From assembly GCF_003850045.1 (NCBI RefSeq), contig NZ_RQJX01000013.1, positions 23,057-87,056 on the forward strand: a DNA stretch of 64,000 bases. Direction: 5' to 3'. The notes below the pieces were generated by a model that saw only the letters and a list, made by a program, of their open reading frames with translations, searched no databases and was not told the origin of the DNA. This document shows positions 24,225 to 33,221 of the stretch, piece after piece. Both the position numbers and the translations under genes were made by a program. Numbering within the stretch: position 1 is the stretch's first letter; each line of letters begins with the position of its first letter. The DNA is from Aeromicrobium camelliae (GTDB lineage: Bacteria; Actinomycetota; Actinomycetes; Propionibacteriales; Nocardioidaceae).

Positions 24225-27200
24225 AACTCGTCCGCGATCCGGACCATCTCCGCGAGATCCTGGGGATCCCGTTCAGCGAGGAGCAGATGGCGGCGATCGT
24301 CGCCGATCCGCACCGACCGCAGGCGATCATCGCCGGGGCGGGGTCGGGCAAGACCGCGGTCATGGCGGCGCGCGTGGTGTGGCTCGTCGGGCACCAGGAG
24401 ATCGATCCCGCACGCATCCTCGGCCTGACCTTCACCGCCAAAGCCGCCGGCGAGCTCGCCACCCGGGTGCGGCGATCGCTCGACCTCATCGGCGACTTCT
24501 CGCTCGAGTACGGCGAGCCGACCATCTCCACGTACCACGCCTTCGCCGGCATGCTCATCTCCGAGCACGGGCTGCGGCTGGGCGTGGAACCGGATCTGCG
24601 GGTGCTCGCCGACGCCACCCGCTTCCAGATCGCGGCACGGATCGTGCGCGGCTACGACGGGCCGCTCTCACACGTCTCGGCGTGGATGCCCACGACGATC
24701 ACCGACCTGCTGGCGCTCGACGCGCAGCTCTCGGAGCATCTGGTCACCACGCAGCAGCTGCGCGAGTACGACGCCCGCATCATCGCCGAGGTCGAGTCGG
24801 TCGACAAGCAGCTCGCGCTGCATCGTGACGTCGCCGACCGGGCGCGTAAACGCACCGAGTTGAGCCGGCTGGTCGACGCCTATCGGACGGCGAAGCTCGA
24901 CGCGGGCGTCATGGACTTCTCCGACCAGATGTCGTGGGGTGCCCAGCTCGCCCAGTTGCCGGAGGTCGGCGCGGCGTTGCGCGAGCGCTTCGAGGTGGTC
25001 CTCCTCGACGAATACCAGGACACCTCGGTCGCGCAGCGCGATCTGCTGCGAGCGCTCTTCGCCGGCCGGGGGATCAGCGCCGTGGGCGACCCGGCCCAGG
25101 GCATCTACGGCTGGCGCGGTGCGGCGTCGGGCAATCTGGCCGCGTTCCTCGACGACTTCCCGGCAGCCGACGGCTCGCGGGGCGATCTGCACTCGCTCGC
25201 GGTGAGCCGCCGCTGTGCTCCGGAGATCATCGACCTCGCCGGAGTCATCGCGGCCGATTACTACGCCGATCCGGCGGTCGCCAAGGTCGTCACTCCCTTG
25301 CAGGCAGCGCCGGAGAACCCGCCCGGTGAGGTGTCCGTAGCCCTGCACCGGGGCGTCGCGGAGGAGATCGACCATCTCGTCGAGCTGGTCGCCGCGGCGG
25401 GGGAGCGGGCGCGTGAGGCCGGACGCGAGCACGTCTGGCGCGAGATCGCGGTGCTCGTGCGGGCCACGAACGAGAACACCGAGATCGTCCAGGCGCTGCG
25501 GCGTCGCGGCATCCCGGTGGAGATCGTCGGGCTGACCGGGCTGCTCAGCCAGCCCGAGGTGCTCGACGTCCTCGCGGTCCTCGAGCTGCTCGAGGACGTC
25601 ACCGCCAACCCGGCGATGCTGCGGCTGCTCACCGGCCCGCGCTGGCGCATCGGCGACCGCGATCTCGCCCTCCTCGGAAGACGCGCCGCCCACCTCGGCC
25701 GGATCTGGCGCGACGACTCCGAGAACGACGACCCGGAGAGCCGGCTGCAGTCCGATCTCGAGCACGCCACGGCGGGCACCGACCCGACCGAGATCGTCGC
25801 ACTCGCCGAGGCTGTCGAAGACCCCGGCGACCTGCCGTACTCCGACGATGCCCGGGCCCGCTTCGCTGAGCTCGCGGCGATGCTGTCGCGGTTGCGGCGG
25901 CACGTCCACGAACCGCTGCTCGACCTGGCCCGACGCGTCGTGACCGAGCTCGACCTCGACGTCGAGCTGGCCACCGAGCAGATCTCCTCGGACAATCTCA
26001 CGCTGCTGCTCGACGCGATCGGCGACTATGCGCAGTCCGATCGCTACGCCTCGCTCGCCGGTCTCCTGGCGTATCTGCAGGCCGAGAACGAGTTCAACAA
26101 GGGCATGGAGCTCAGCGCCCCCTCCGACGCCGACTCCGTCAAGCTGCTCACCGTCCACAAGTCCAAGGGCTTGGAGTTCGACGAGGTCGTCGTGCCGTTC
26201 GTCGCCGACGGGGTCTTTCCCGACTCCAAGGGGCGTCCGCGCTGGACCACGAACGCCAGCGTCCTTCCCGTCGCCCTGCGCGGGGATGCCGACTTCGTCC
26301 CGGACATCGAGGAGTTCACCTCCGCCGGCGACGCCGACTTCAAGGCCCGCAACAAGGCCGACGCGCTGATGGAGGAGATCCGCCTCGGCTACGTCGCCTT
26401 CACCCGCGCACGCCACCGGCTCCACGTGAGCGGCCACCGCTGGGGCCGCACCCAGCTCAAGCCGCGCAAGGTCTCCCGCTTCCTCGAGGATGTGCGCCGA
26501 TGGTTGGGCGAGCGTGACGTCGAGCCGCTGGTGTGGGCGCCCGAGCCGGACGAGGACGAACAGAATCCGCACGTCGACGCCACCACGTACGCCTGGCCGA
26601 TGCCGTTGCAGGGGATGGAAACGCGGCGCGCGTTCGCCGAGGACGTCCGGCATCACCTCGCTGCCACCGAAGCGCTGCCGATCACGGTGCACCCCGAACT
26701 CATGCAGATCCGCGCCGAGCTGGACCTGCTGATCGAGGAGGCGAACGACGCCGAGTCGTCCGTCGTCGAGGTGACGTTGCCGCCCGCCCTGTCGGCCACC
26801 TCCGCGCTCGCGCTCGCGGAGGACGAGACCGCCTTCGCTCGTTCCCTGGCCCGGCCGATGCCACGGCGCCCGTCCTCCGCGGCGCGCTTCGGCACGCGGC
26901 TCCACGCCTGGATCGAGGCCCGCTTCGGACAGCAGACGCTGCTCGACCCGGGCGACCTACCGGGCCGCGGCGACACGGAAGTGCTCGACGACGCCGACCT
27001 CGAAGCGCTGCAGAAGGCCTTCGAGGCTGGTCCGTTCGCCGAGCGCGAGCCGGTCGCGATCGAGGCGCCGTTCTCACTGCGCCTCGGCGGTCAGCAGCTC
27101 ATCGGGCGGATCGACGCAGTGTTCGCGACCGACGACGGGTTCGAGGTCGTCGACTGGAAGACCAACCGCCGGGCGGACGCCGACCCGCTCCAGTTGGCGA

Positions 27201-27346
27201 TCTACCGACTCGCGTGGGCCGAGATGCACGGGATCGAGCCCGAGCGCGTCACGGGCGCCTTCTACTACGTGCGACTCGACGAGGTGCGGCGCTTCGACGA
27301 CCTCCCCGGCCGATCCGATCTCGAGGAGCGACTCGGGCTACGGTGA
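24221..27346 (+). CDS. adnB: AdnB-type UvrD/RecB-nuclease fusion helicase
   Basis: 1041 residues, ATG inside the adnA stop. Motor motifs: AGAGSGKTAVMAARVVWL, LTFTAKAAGELA, VVLLDEYQDTSV, TVHKSKGLEFDEVVVPF, and LGYVAFTRARHRL. C-terminal RecB nuclease: GRIDAVFATDDGFEVVDWKTNRR. No cysteine tetrad at the end, unlike its partner, consistent with only one subunit carrying the Fe-S cluster. The two motors, each with its own nuclease, fit the mycobacterial AdnAB heterodimer. NudC follows 5 bases later, as in mycobacteria. Confidence 0.88.
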   Translation: MKLVRDPDHLREILGIPFSEEQMAAIVADPHRPQAIIAGAGSGKTAVMAARVVWLVGHQEIDPARILGLTFTAKAAGELATRVRRSLDLIGDFSLEYGEPTISTYHAFAGMLISEHGLRLGVEPDLRVLADATRFQIAARIVRGYDGPLSHVSAWMPTTITDLLALDAQLSEHLVTTQQLREYDARIIAEVESVDKQLALHRDVADRARKRTELSRLVDAYRTAKLDAGVMDFSDQMSWGAQLAQLPEVGAALRERFEVVLLDEYQDTSVAQRDLLRALFAGRGISAVGDPAQGIYGWRGAASGNLAAFLDDFPAADGSRGDLHSLAVSRRCAPEIIDLAGVIAADYYADPAVAKVVTPLQAAPENPPGEVSVALHRGVAEEIDHLVELVAAAGERAREAGREHVWREIAVLVRATNENTEIVQALRRRGIPVEIVGLTGLLSQPEVLDVLAVLELLEDVTANPAMLRLLTGPRWRIGDRDLALLGRRAAHLGRIWRDDSENDDPESRLQSDLEHATAGTDPTEIVALAEAVEDPGDLPYSDDARARFAELAAMLSRLRRHVHEPLLDLARRVVTELDLDVELATEQISSDNLTLLLDAIGDYAQSDRYASLAGLLAYLQAENEFNKGMELSAPSDADSVKLLTVHKSKGLEFDEVVVPFVADGVFPDSKGRPRWTTNASVLPVALRGDADFVPDIEEFTSAGDADFKARNKADALMEEIRLGYVAFTRARHRLHVSGHRWGRTQLKPRKVSRFLEDVRRWLGERDVEPLVWAPEPDEDEQNPHVDATTYAWPMPLQGMETRRAFAEDVRHHLAATEALPITVHPELMQIRAELDLLIEEANDAESSVVEVTLPPALSATSALALAEDETAFARSLARPMPRRPSSAARFGTRLHAWIEARFGQQTLLDPGDLPGRGDTEVLDDADLEALQKAFEAGPFAEREPVAIEAPFSLRLGGQQLIGRIDAVFATDDGFEVVDWKTNRRADADPLQLAIYRLAWAEMHGIEPERVTGAFYYVRLDEVRRFDDLPGRSDLEERLGLR

Positions 27347-27350
27347 GCGG

Positions 27351-28208
27351 GTGGACTTCGCCTTCGACCGTGCTCGGCACGACCGGCAGGGCAATCGCCG
27401 TCACGACGACACCTGGAAGGACGATCCGGGGCTTCGCGTTCTCGTGGTGGGCGGCGAGCACGTCCCCACCGTCGACGGACCGGCCCTGCGGTGGATCACC
27501 CGCGACGAGGCGCCTGAGGGCACGTGGATGCTGTTGGGAGAGTCCGGGGGAGTCACCCATGCGGCCGTCGTGGTCGATCGCGTCGCAGAGGATCTCGCGC
27601 CCACGAGCGTGCGCGTTCTCGCGCCGCTGCTGGGGCCGGACGAACTGTCGCTGGCCATCCACGCGATCGCGATGGCCCGCTGGTTGCGCTCCCATCGCTT
27701 CTGCGCCCGCTGCGGCACCGAGCTCGAAGTGGCGGAGTCAGGACACTTGCTGACTTGCCGCGAGTGCGGCGCGCACCATTTTCCGCGCACCGACCCGGCG
27801 GTCATCATGCTCATCACCGACGAGTCGGACCGCGCGCTGCTGGCCCGCAACGCGGCGTGGCCGGAGGGCAGGTACTCGACGCTGGCCGGTTTCGTGGAGC
27901 CGGGCGAGGCGCTCGAGGATGCGGTGCGCCGGGAGGTGCGTGAAGAGGTCGGTCTCCCCGTCGGCGACGTGAGTTATGCGGGAAGCCAGCCCTGGCCGTT
28001 CCCGTCGAGTCTCATGCTCGGCTTCTTCGGGCGGGCGACCGCCAGCGAGATCAGCGTCGACGAGGACGAGATCGCTCACGCGCGCTGGTTCACCCGCGAC
28101 GAACTGACGGCGGCCGTCGGCGGTGAGGAGATCGTTCTGCCGCCGCCGCACGTCTCGATCTCGCGCTGGCTGATCGAGAGCTGGCTCAGCGGCCCAGCTT
28201 CTCCTTGA
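27351..28208 (+). CDS. nudC: NADH pyrophosphatase NudC
   Basis: 285 residues from GTG 27351. Zinc ribbon FCARCGTELEV...TCRECGAHHFPRTDP, then the Nudix box GFVEPGEALEDAV, REVREEVG, and the NudC-specific SQPWPFPSSLMLGF. Hydrolyses NAD(H) to NMN(H)+AMP and in several bacteria removes NAD caps from RNA. Part of the adnAB-nudC transcription unit; its last 23 bases overlap the convergent mycoredoxin gene. NADH vs deNADding preference not visible. Confidence 0.9.
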   Translation: MDFAFDRARHDRQGNRRHDDTWKDDPGLRVLVVGGEHVPTVDGPALRWITRDEAPEGTWMLLGESGGVTHAAVVVDRVAEDLAPTSVRVLAPLLGPDELSLAIHAIAMARWLRSHRFCARCGTELEVAESGHLLTCRECGAHHFPRTDPAVIMLITDESDRALLARNAAWPEGRYSTLAGFVEPGEALEDAVRREVREEVGLPVGDVSYAGSQPWPFPSSLMLGFFGRATASEISVDEDEIAHARWFTRDELTAAVGGEEIVLPPPHVSISRWLIESWLSGPASP

Positions 28209-28437
28209 CCTGTGCGACCGTGGGGTTGGTCAGCGTGGAGCCGTCCTCGAACAGCAGGGTGGGGACGGTCTGGTTGCCGCCGTTGGCCTGTTCGACGACG
28301 AGCGCGGAGTCGGGGTCCTTCTCGATGTCGACCTCGGTGAACTCGATCCCCTCGCGTTCGAGCTGACCCTTGAGGCGATGGCAATAGCCACACCACGGGG
28401 TCGAGAAGAGCGTGAACGCTGCCGACACGGTTGTCAC
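28186..28437 (-). CDS. Mycoredoxin-type glutaredoxin
   Basis: 83 residues. Redox site STPWCGYCHRLKGQL with CGYC at residues 16-19, then cis-Pro region NQTVPTLLFEDGSTLTNP, a glutaredoxin fold. In mycothiol-producing actinobacteria this is the mycoredoxin that reduces S-mycothiolated proteins. Convergent with nudC (23-base overlap) and divergent from uvrD2, sharing a short promoter region. Its start is followed upstream by AGGT, a weak ribosome site. Confidence 0.88.
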   Translation of the reverse strand: MTTVSAAFTLFSTPWCGYCHRLKGQLEREGIEFTEVDIEKDPDSALVVEQANGGNQTVPTLLFEDGSTLTNPTVAQVKEKLGR

Positions 28438-28495
28438 CTCCGACGTCTAACCTGGACGTCGTCCATCCTCCCACGACTGCTCAAGGAGTTGCCGC

Positions 28496-30541
28496 GTGCC
28501 CGACGCCGAGGACCTGCTGGCCGGACTCGATCCCGAGCAGCGTCAGGTGGCCCAGGCCCTGCGCGGCCCGGTCTGTGTCATCGCGGGCGCGGGGACCGGC
28601 AAGACGCGCGCCATCACGCACCGCATCGCCTACGGCGTCGCGACAGGCGTCTACAAGCCCACGGAGGTCCTCGCCGTCACCTTCACCACCCGCGCGGCCG
28701 GGGAGATGCGCACGCGGCTCGCCCAGCTGGGTGCCGGTGGCGTGCAGGCGCGCACGTTCCACTCTGCGGCGTTGCGGCAGGCGCGGTACTTCTGGCCACG
28801 GGTCTACGGCACCGAGTTCCCCGAGATCATCGCGTCCAAGTTCGGGCTCGTCGCCGAGGCCGCCAAGCGGGTCGGCGTGCCCACCGACACGGCGCTCATC
28901 CGCGACCTGTCCGCCGAGGTCGAGTGGTCCAAGGTCTCCACGATCCGGCCCGAGGACTACGCGCGCGAGGCGCCCCAGCGTCGGCGCCAGGTCGCCGACC
29001 TCGATCACGGCACCACCGGCGCCATCCTCCGGGCCTACGAGGACGTCAAGCACGAGCGCGGCCGCATCGACATGGAGGACATCCTCCTGGTCACCGCCGC
29101 GATCCTCGCCGACGACGAGCGGGTGGCCGCCGAGGTACGCCGTCAGTACCGCTGGTTCGTCGTCGACGAGTATCAGGACGTCAACCCGCTGCAGGCCACT
29201 CTCCTCGACCTGTGGCTCGGTGGACGCGACGACCTCTGCGTCGTCGGCGATCCACGTCAGACCATCTACTCGTTCGCCGGCGCGTCCCCGCGCATCCTCG
29301 CCGGGTTCGGGCGCAAGTTCCCCGACGCCGAGCGCCACGAGCTGGTCCGCAACTACCGGTCCACGCCCCAGATCGTCGCGGCCGCCAACGCGGTCTTCGG
29401 GCCGCGCGGCGGCGACGGCGTTCAGCTGCGCTCGCAGCAGGAGCCGGGCAACCCCGTGTCGTACCAGGGGTACCCGGACGAGACGGCGGAGGCCAACGCG
29501 GTCGCCAACGAGATCGCCCTGCTGCATCGTCGTGGCACGCCGTACAAGCAGATCGCCGTGCTCTTTCGCATCAACGCCCAGTCCGAGGCGTTCGAGGAGG
29601 CGCTGGGCCAGCACGGCATCCCCTTCGTGTTGCGCGGCGTCGAAGGGTTCTTCCAACGCGCCGAGGTGCGCCAGGCGGTCACGCTGCTCCGGGGTGCGGC
29701 ACGCGCAGGCGAGGGCGCCGGGGACCTCGTCGCCGACGTCCGTGCCGTCCTGTCGACGATGAACCACACCGAGGAGCCACCGAGCGGTTCGGGCGCGGTG
29801 CGTGATCGGTGGGAGTCGCTGCACGCGATCGTCACGATGGCCGGTGATCTCGCCGCGGAGCAGCCCGACGCCGACCTCACGGCGCTCGTGGCCGATCTCG
29901 ACCGCCGGGCTCAGCAGGCCCACGCCCCGACGGCCGACGGCGTCACCTTGGCCACGCTCCACGCCGCCAAGGGTCTGGAGTGGGACGCCGTGTTCCTCGT
30001 CGGCATGCACGAGGGCATGATGCCGAGCGTCCACGCCGACACCCCGGCGGCGGTCGAGGAGGAACGCCGGCTGTTCTACGTCGGCGTCACGCGGGCCCGC
30101 CACGACCTCATCATCAGCTGGTCGGCCACGCGGCATCCCGGCGGCCGCGGCAACCGACCGCCGACGCGGTTCCTTGATGCGCTGCTGCCGGCCCAGCACG
30201 AGGCCCGGCAGCCGGTCCGCTCGCCGCGCCAACGCAAGGTGGCGCTCTGCCGGGTGTGCCGCAAACCGCTGGCGGCGGCCGACCGGTCCCGCGGCCGGTG
30301 CGCGGACTGTCCTTCCACCTACGACGAGGCGTTGTTCGAGGCCTTGCGCACGTGGCGCAAGGAGATCTCCACGGAACAGTCGGTACCGGCCTACGTCGTG
30401 TTCACCGACGCCACGCTCCAGGCGATCGCCGAGGTCAAGCCGACGAGCGTCCAGCAGCTGGCCGGTATCCGCGGTGTCGGCCAGGCCAAGCTCGAGCGGT
30501 ACGGCGACGCGGTGCTCTCCGTCGTCACCGAGCACGCCTAG
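28496..30541 (+). CDS. uvrD2: UvrD2-type DNA helicase with C-terminal HRDC domain
   Basis: 681 residues from GTG 28496 with AAGGAG upstream. SF1A motor: AGAGTGKTRAITHRIAYG, FTTRAAGEM, VVDEYQDVNPLQ, TLHAAKGLEWDAVFLVG, RRLFYVGVTRARH. A tetracysteine zinc motif CRVCRKPL...CADCPS follows, then an HRDC domain (AYVVFTDATLQAIAEVKPTS to IRGVGQAKLERYGDAVL). This architecture is that of mycobacterial UvrD2, an essential 3'-5' DNA helicase in which HRDC is dispensable and the Zn module matters. Ends 4 bases inside the convergent ABC1 kinase gene. Confidence 0.92.
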   Translation: MPDAEDLLAGLDPEQRQVAQALRGPVCVIAGAGTGKTRAITHRIAYGVATGVYKPTEVLAVTFTTRAAGEMRTRLAQLGAGGVQARTFHSAALRQARYFWPRVYGTEFPEIIASKFGLVAEAAKRVGVPTDTALIRDLSAEVEWSKVSTIRPEDYAREAPQRRRQVADLDHGTTGAILRAYEDVKHERGRIDMEDILLVTAAILADDERVAAEVRRQYRWFVVDEYQDVNPLQATLLDLWLGGRDDLCVVGDPRQTIYSFAGASPRILAGFGRKFPDAERHELVRNYRSTPQIVAAANAVFGPRGGDGVQLRSQQEPGNPVSYQGYPDETAEANAVANEIALLHRRGTPYKQIAVLFRINAQSEAFEEALGQHGIPFVLRGVEGFFQRAEVRQAVTLLRGAARAGEGAGDLVADVRAVLSTMNHTEEPPSGSGAVRDRWESLHAIVTMAGDLAAEQPDADLTALVADLDRRAQQAHAPTADGVTLATLHAAKGLEWDAVFLVGMHEGMMPSVHADTPAAVEEERRLFYVGVTRARHDLIISWSATRHPGGRGNRPPTRFLDALLPAQHEARQPVRSPRQRKVALCRVCRKPLAAADRSRGRCADCPSTYDEALFEALRTWRKEISTEQSVPAYVVFTDATLQAIAEVKPTSVQQLAGIRGVGQAKLERYGDAVLSVVTEHA

Positions 30542-31887
30542 TCGGCGAACCCGGGGAGCGATTCGGCCAGGATCTCGCGGAACGGGGCGGTCGCGCCGAG
30601 CTGGCACAGGATGCCGACGCCGCCCATCCACACGCGATGGATGAGCAGGTACTCGCGGGGGATGTTGAGTTGGCGCGCGGTCCCGAACCCCTCGGCGTCC
30701 GGCCGGCTGAGTCGCTGGCCCTGCGCGCGCAACCAGGCACGACTGAAGGTGAAGGTCTCCGCGCGGGCCGGTTCGATGAGCGGCGCGAGGTAGCGCTCCA
30801 TGACCTCCGGGTCGAGCGCCTCACCGCGCAGGAAGCCCTCGTCGCGCAGTCCGGCGACGACGGCCTCGTAATCACCGTCCACCGAGGCGCGCAGCAGCCG
30901 ACCGATGACGTCGGGGAGGCCGTCGGGCAGCCGCGCCACCGCGCCGTAATCGACCACGCCGAGCCGGCCGTCGTCGAGTATCCGGAAGTTGCCCGGGTGA
31001 GGGTCGGCGTGGAGCAGTCCGACGCGAGAGGGGCCGGCGAACAGGAAACGCACGAATGCCTCGCCCAGCCGGTCGCGGTCCTCCTTCGAGCCGTGGTCGA
31101 TGACGTCGGCCAGCGATCCCGAGCTGTCCATCCAGGTCGAGACGAGGGCGTGCTCGGTGTGCGCGAGCGGCATCGGGACGACGACGTAGGGATCGTCGGC
31201 GAAGCCCTCGGCGAAGGCGCGTTGCGCCTCGGCTTCGAGTCCGTAGTCGAGCTCCTCGGCCACGCGCTCGCGCAGCTCGGCGACGAGCGCCTTGACGTCC
31301 ATGCCGGGGGCCAGGACACCGAAGAGTTTCGCGATCCGGGAGATCTGCCGAAGGTCCGACAGCAGGGCGTCGCCGGCGCCCGGGTACTGCAGTTTGACCG
31401 CGACCTCGGTCTCGTCGCCGGTCTCGGGGTCGCGGTACGTCGCCCGGTGGACCTGACCGATGGATGCGGCGGCGGCCGGCTGGTCGTCGAAGGCCGGGAA
31501 GCGGCGGCGCCAGTCGACGCCGAACTCGGCGGTCATGACGCGGTGGACGGTCGATGTCGGCATCGGCGGCGCCGCGTCCTGCAGTTTGGTCAGCGCGTCG
31601 CGGTACGGCCCGGCGAGTTCGTCGGGGAGGGCTGCCTCGAAGACGCTCAGCGCCTGCCCGAACTTCATCGCGCCGCCCTTGAGCTGGCCGAGCACGCTGA
31701 AGATCTGGTCGGCGGTGCGGCGCTGCACGTCGGTCAGGACCGCCTGAGCCGGGGCTCCCACCATCCGCTTGCCGAGACCCAACGTGGTGCGGGCGGCGAA
31801 GGAGGCCGGAAGGCTCGCCAGCCGGGCGCCCCGCGCGAAGGCGCTGCCCGTCAGTGGGCGTTCCTCGTCCTTGTCGCGGCCGGCCAC
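30538..31887 (-). CDS. ABC1/ADCK (UbiB-like) atypical kinase
   Basis: 449 residues. KxGQ motif GGAMKFGQALSVFEAALPDE with preceding lipid-binding ADCK signature, ATP-handling VAVKLQYPGAGDALLSDL, and catalytic HADPHPGNFRILDDGRLGVVDYG. ADCK proteins couple ATPase activity to isoprenoid-quinone or membrane lipid handling; here it most likely supports menaquinone or envelope homeostasis. Matches Rv3197/MABC1; in mycobacteria WhiB7 lies next to it, but no WhiB gene is visible here. Confidence 0.88.
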   Translation of the reverse strand: MAGRDKDEERPLTGSAFARGARLASLPASFAARTTLGLGKRMVGAPAQAVLTDVQRRTADQIFSVLGQLKGGAMKFGQALSVFEAALPDELAGPYRDALTKLQDAAPPMPTSTVHRVMTAEFGVDWRRRFPAFDDQPAAAASIGQVHRATYRDPETGDETEVAVKLQYPGAGDALLSDLRQISRIAKLFGVLAPGMDVKALVAELRERVAEELDYGLEAEAQRAFAEGFADDPYVVVPMPLAHTEHALVSTWMDSSGSLADVIDHGSKEDRDRLGEAFVRFLFAGPSRVGLLHADPHPGNFRILDDGRLGVVDYGAVARLPDGLPDVIGRLLRASVDGDYEAVVAGLRDEGFLRGEALDPEVMERYLAPLIEPARAETFTFSRAWLRAQGQRLSRPDAEGFGTARQLNIPREYLLIHRVWMGGVGILCQLGATAPFREILAESLPGFAD

Positions 31888-31926
31888 GTCATCAGGATAG
31901 GGGCGCCGGTCGAATCCGCAGTGATA

Positions 31927-32709
31927 TCAGGCGGCGAGGAGGTGGCATCCGCAGCGGTGGTGGAATCGGACTGCGGACGCGACGGCCTGGGTGGGCGCGG
32001 GACCGAGGAGGACCGTTCGCCCGGCGAGGTGCGGGGTGTTTCCGGCGTCGAGTTCGGCGACGGCCCGGGCGATCTCGGCGGCCGCAAGGCCGAGCGCCGC
32101 TGCGCTGGCACCGACACGTGAAGGCCGGGCGACGCCGAACTGCGTGACGAGCGCAGGCCAGTGCGGATCGGTGGTGGATTGCTGCAGGTCGAAACAGTCG
32201 AGGCACGGCGTGTGTCCGGGCAGGACGAGCGGACCGACCCGGGCCTTGTCGTCGAGCAGCGCGACCGGAAGATGCGCGATGCGGTGGTCGCTCATCGCCC
32301 GGAACGCGGTCCGGGCGGGTTCGCCGACGGTCGCCGCCACGATGAGCGCCTGCGGGCCCTCGGCGAAGACGGCGTCGTCCGCGAGGAGGGCGCGCAGAAC
32401 CTGCGCGAAGCGCGCGCATCCGAGGTCGTGGCGGATGTCGACCCGCGGACGCTTGCCACCCAGCGATGCGACGACCAGCGCGCCGCGAGCGATGAGCTCG
32501 GCTACCAGCTCAGCACCGTGGGTCGAGCCTTCGCGTTCGGCGATGTCAGCGAGTTCCTCGGCCACGCGCACGCCGTCGGCGTGGCGCAGCACCGCGGCAG
32601 CGCCGGGATCGTCGCGCACGATCACTCCCGGCGTGGTGCCGATCTGGAGGTGCTGAGCGTCGCGACGCAGCACCGCGGAGCCGGGACGAAGCAGGGGGCG
32701 GACGGCCAT
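31927..32709 (-). CDS. Rv3196-like protein, TOMM cyclodehydratase E1-like fold
   Basis: 260 residues. Begins MAVRPLLRPGSAVLRRDAQH, typical of a leader-peptide binding RRE/E1 start, and contains the Cys pair PGHTPCLDCFDLQQSTTDPHW, a structural zinc site shared with thiazole/oxazole-modified microcin (TOMM) cyclodehydratase E1 proteins and ThiF homologues. The GASAAALGLAAAEIARAVAEL helix and CGCHL tail fit the same family. It sits in the conserved position of Rv3196 without any cyclodehydratase YcaO, precursor peptide or protease, so it is presumably not a RiPP enzyme here; role unknown. Confidence 0.7.
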   Translation of the reverse strand: MAVRPLLRPGSAVLRRDAQHLQIGTTPGVIVRDDPGAAAVLRHADGVRVAEELADIAEREGSTHGAELVAELIARGALVVASLGGKRPRVDIRHDLGCARFAQVLRALLADDAVFAEGPQALIVAATVGEPARTAFRAMSDHRIAHLPVALLDDKARVGPLVLPGHTPCLDCFDLQQSTTDPHWPALVTQFGVARPSRVGASAAALGLAAAEIARAVAELDAGNTPHLAGRTVLLGPAPTQAVASAVRFHHRCGCHLLAA

Positions 32710-32768
32710 GACGTCATCGTGCCGCGTCCTGCTCGTCGCGCGCGGCCGTCATCCACAGCCGCGTGGGG

Positions 32769-32930
32769 TCAGGCCTTGCCGAGAATCCGGTTGAGCTTGG
32801 TGTCGCACACTGGGCAGGTGGCCTTGGCCATCTTGGTGCCCTTGTCGTTGACCTGGATCGTCCCGGTCGCCTCGCGCTTCTCCTTGCACTTCACGCAGTA
32901 GAACTCGCCGCTCCAGCTGTCGTCTGCCAT
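32769..32930 (-). CDS. DUF5679 small zinc-ribbon protein
   Basis: 53 residues with two CxxC knuckles: FYCVKCKEKREA and TCPVCDTKLNR, a minimal zinc ribbon. DUF5679 proteins are widespread in actinobacteria and short enough to be missed by annotation. It carries a lengthy 5' region containing a terminator-like hairpin (33010-33052). Function unknown; a nucleic-acid or ribosome accessory role would fit its size and basic charge. Confidence 0.82.
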   Translation of the reverse strand: MADDSWSGEFYCVKCKEKREATGTIQVNDKGTKMAKATCPVCDTKLNRILGKA

Positions 32931-33009
32931 GACGGTCTCCTTGGATGTGGGGTAGGTCACGTTAAGCGTAGAGGCTGCACGTCGATTCAGCCGGTATTGA
33001 GGCAGAGAA

Positions 33010-33052
33010 GAACCCCCGGCGGCGCGCCTTCCCCTGCGGCCACCGGGGGTTC
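33010..33052 (-). terminator. Terminator-like hairpin upstream of DUF5679
   Basis: A 10-bp perfect inverted repeat (GAACCCCCGG at 33010-33019, complement 33043-33052) with a 23-base loop. Read on the minus strand it is followed by TTCTTCTCT, so it can terminate transcription coming from upstream of DUF5679. It lies between divergent genes, where no terminator is needed, so it may be an attenuator in the DUF5679 leader or the end of a small RNA. Confidence 0.6.
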
Positions 33053-33109
33053 GTCTGGACTGAACGTAGGGCCCCGCGGGCCGGGCGTCAAGCCCATCCC
33101 GCAGACCAG

Positions 33110-33129
33110 TTGTCCACGCCTGTGGACAA
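33110..33129. other. Inverted pair of DnaA-box-like 9-mers
   Basis: TTGTCCAC (33110-33117) and its complement GTGGACAA (33122-33129) face each other across four bases; the right arm matches the actinobacterial DnaA box TTGTCCACA on the minus strand. Related sequences TGTGGGGAT (near 33144) and TGTGGACGA (33166-33174) follow within 60 bases. Whether DnaA binds here is not known. Confidence 0.45.
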
Positions 33130-33221
33130 CCTTGGGGAGAACCTGTGGGGATCGCCGAGGCGAGGTGTGGACGAGCAGTGGACAGCGACCCGTGTCGGTG
33201 CCGCGCACTACAGTCCTCGGC

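Noticed and set aside
31927..32709. RiPP biosynthesis cluster
   Set aside because: No YcaO, precursor peptide, dehydrogenase or protease nearby. Gene order is the conserved core one.
30540..32770. WhiB7 gene next to the ABC1 kinase, as in mycobacteria
   Set aside because: No small ORF with the four-cysteine WhiB pattern is present in this interval.
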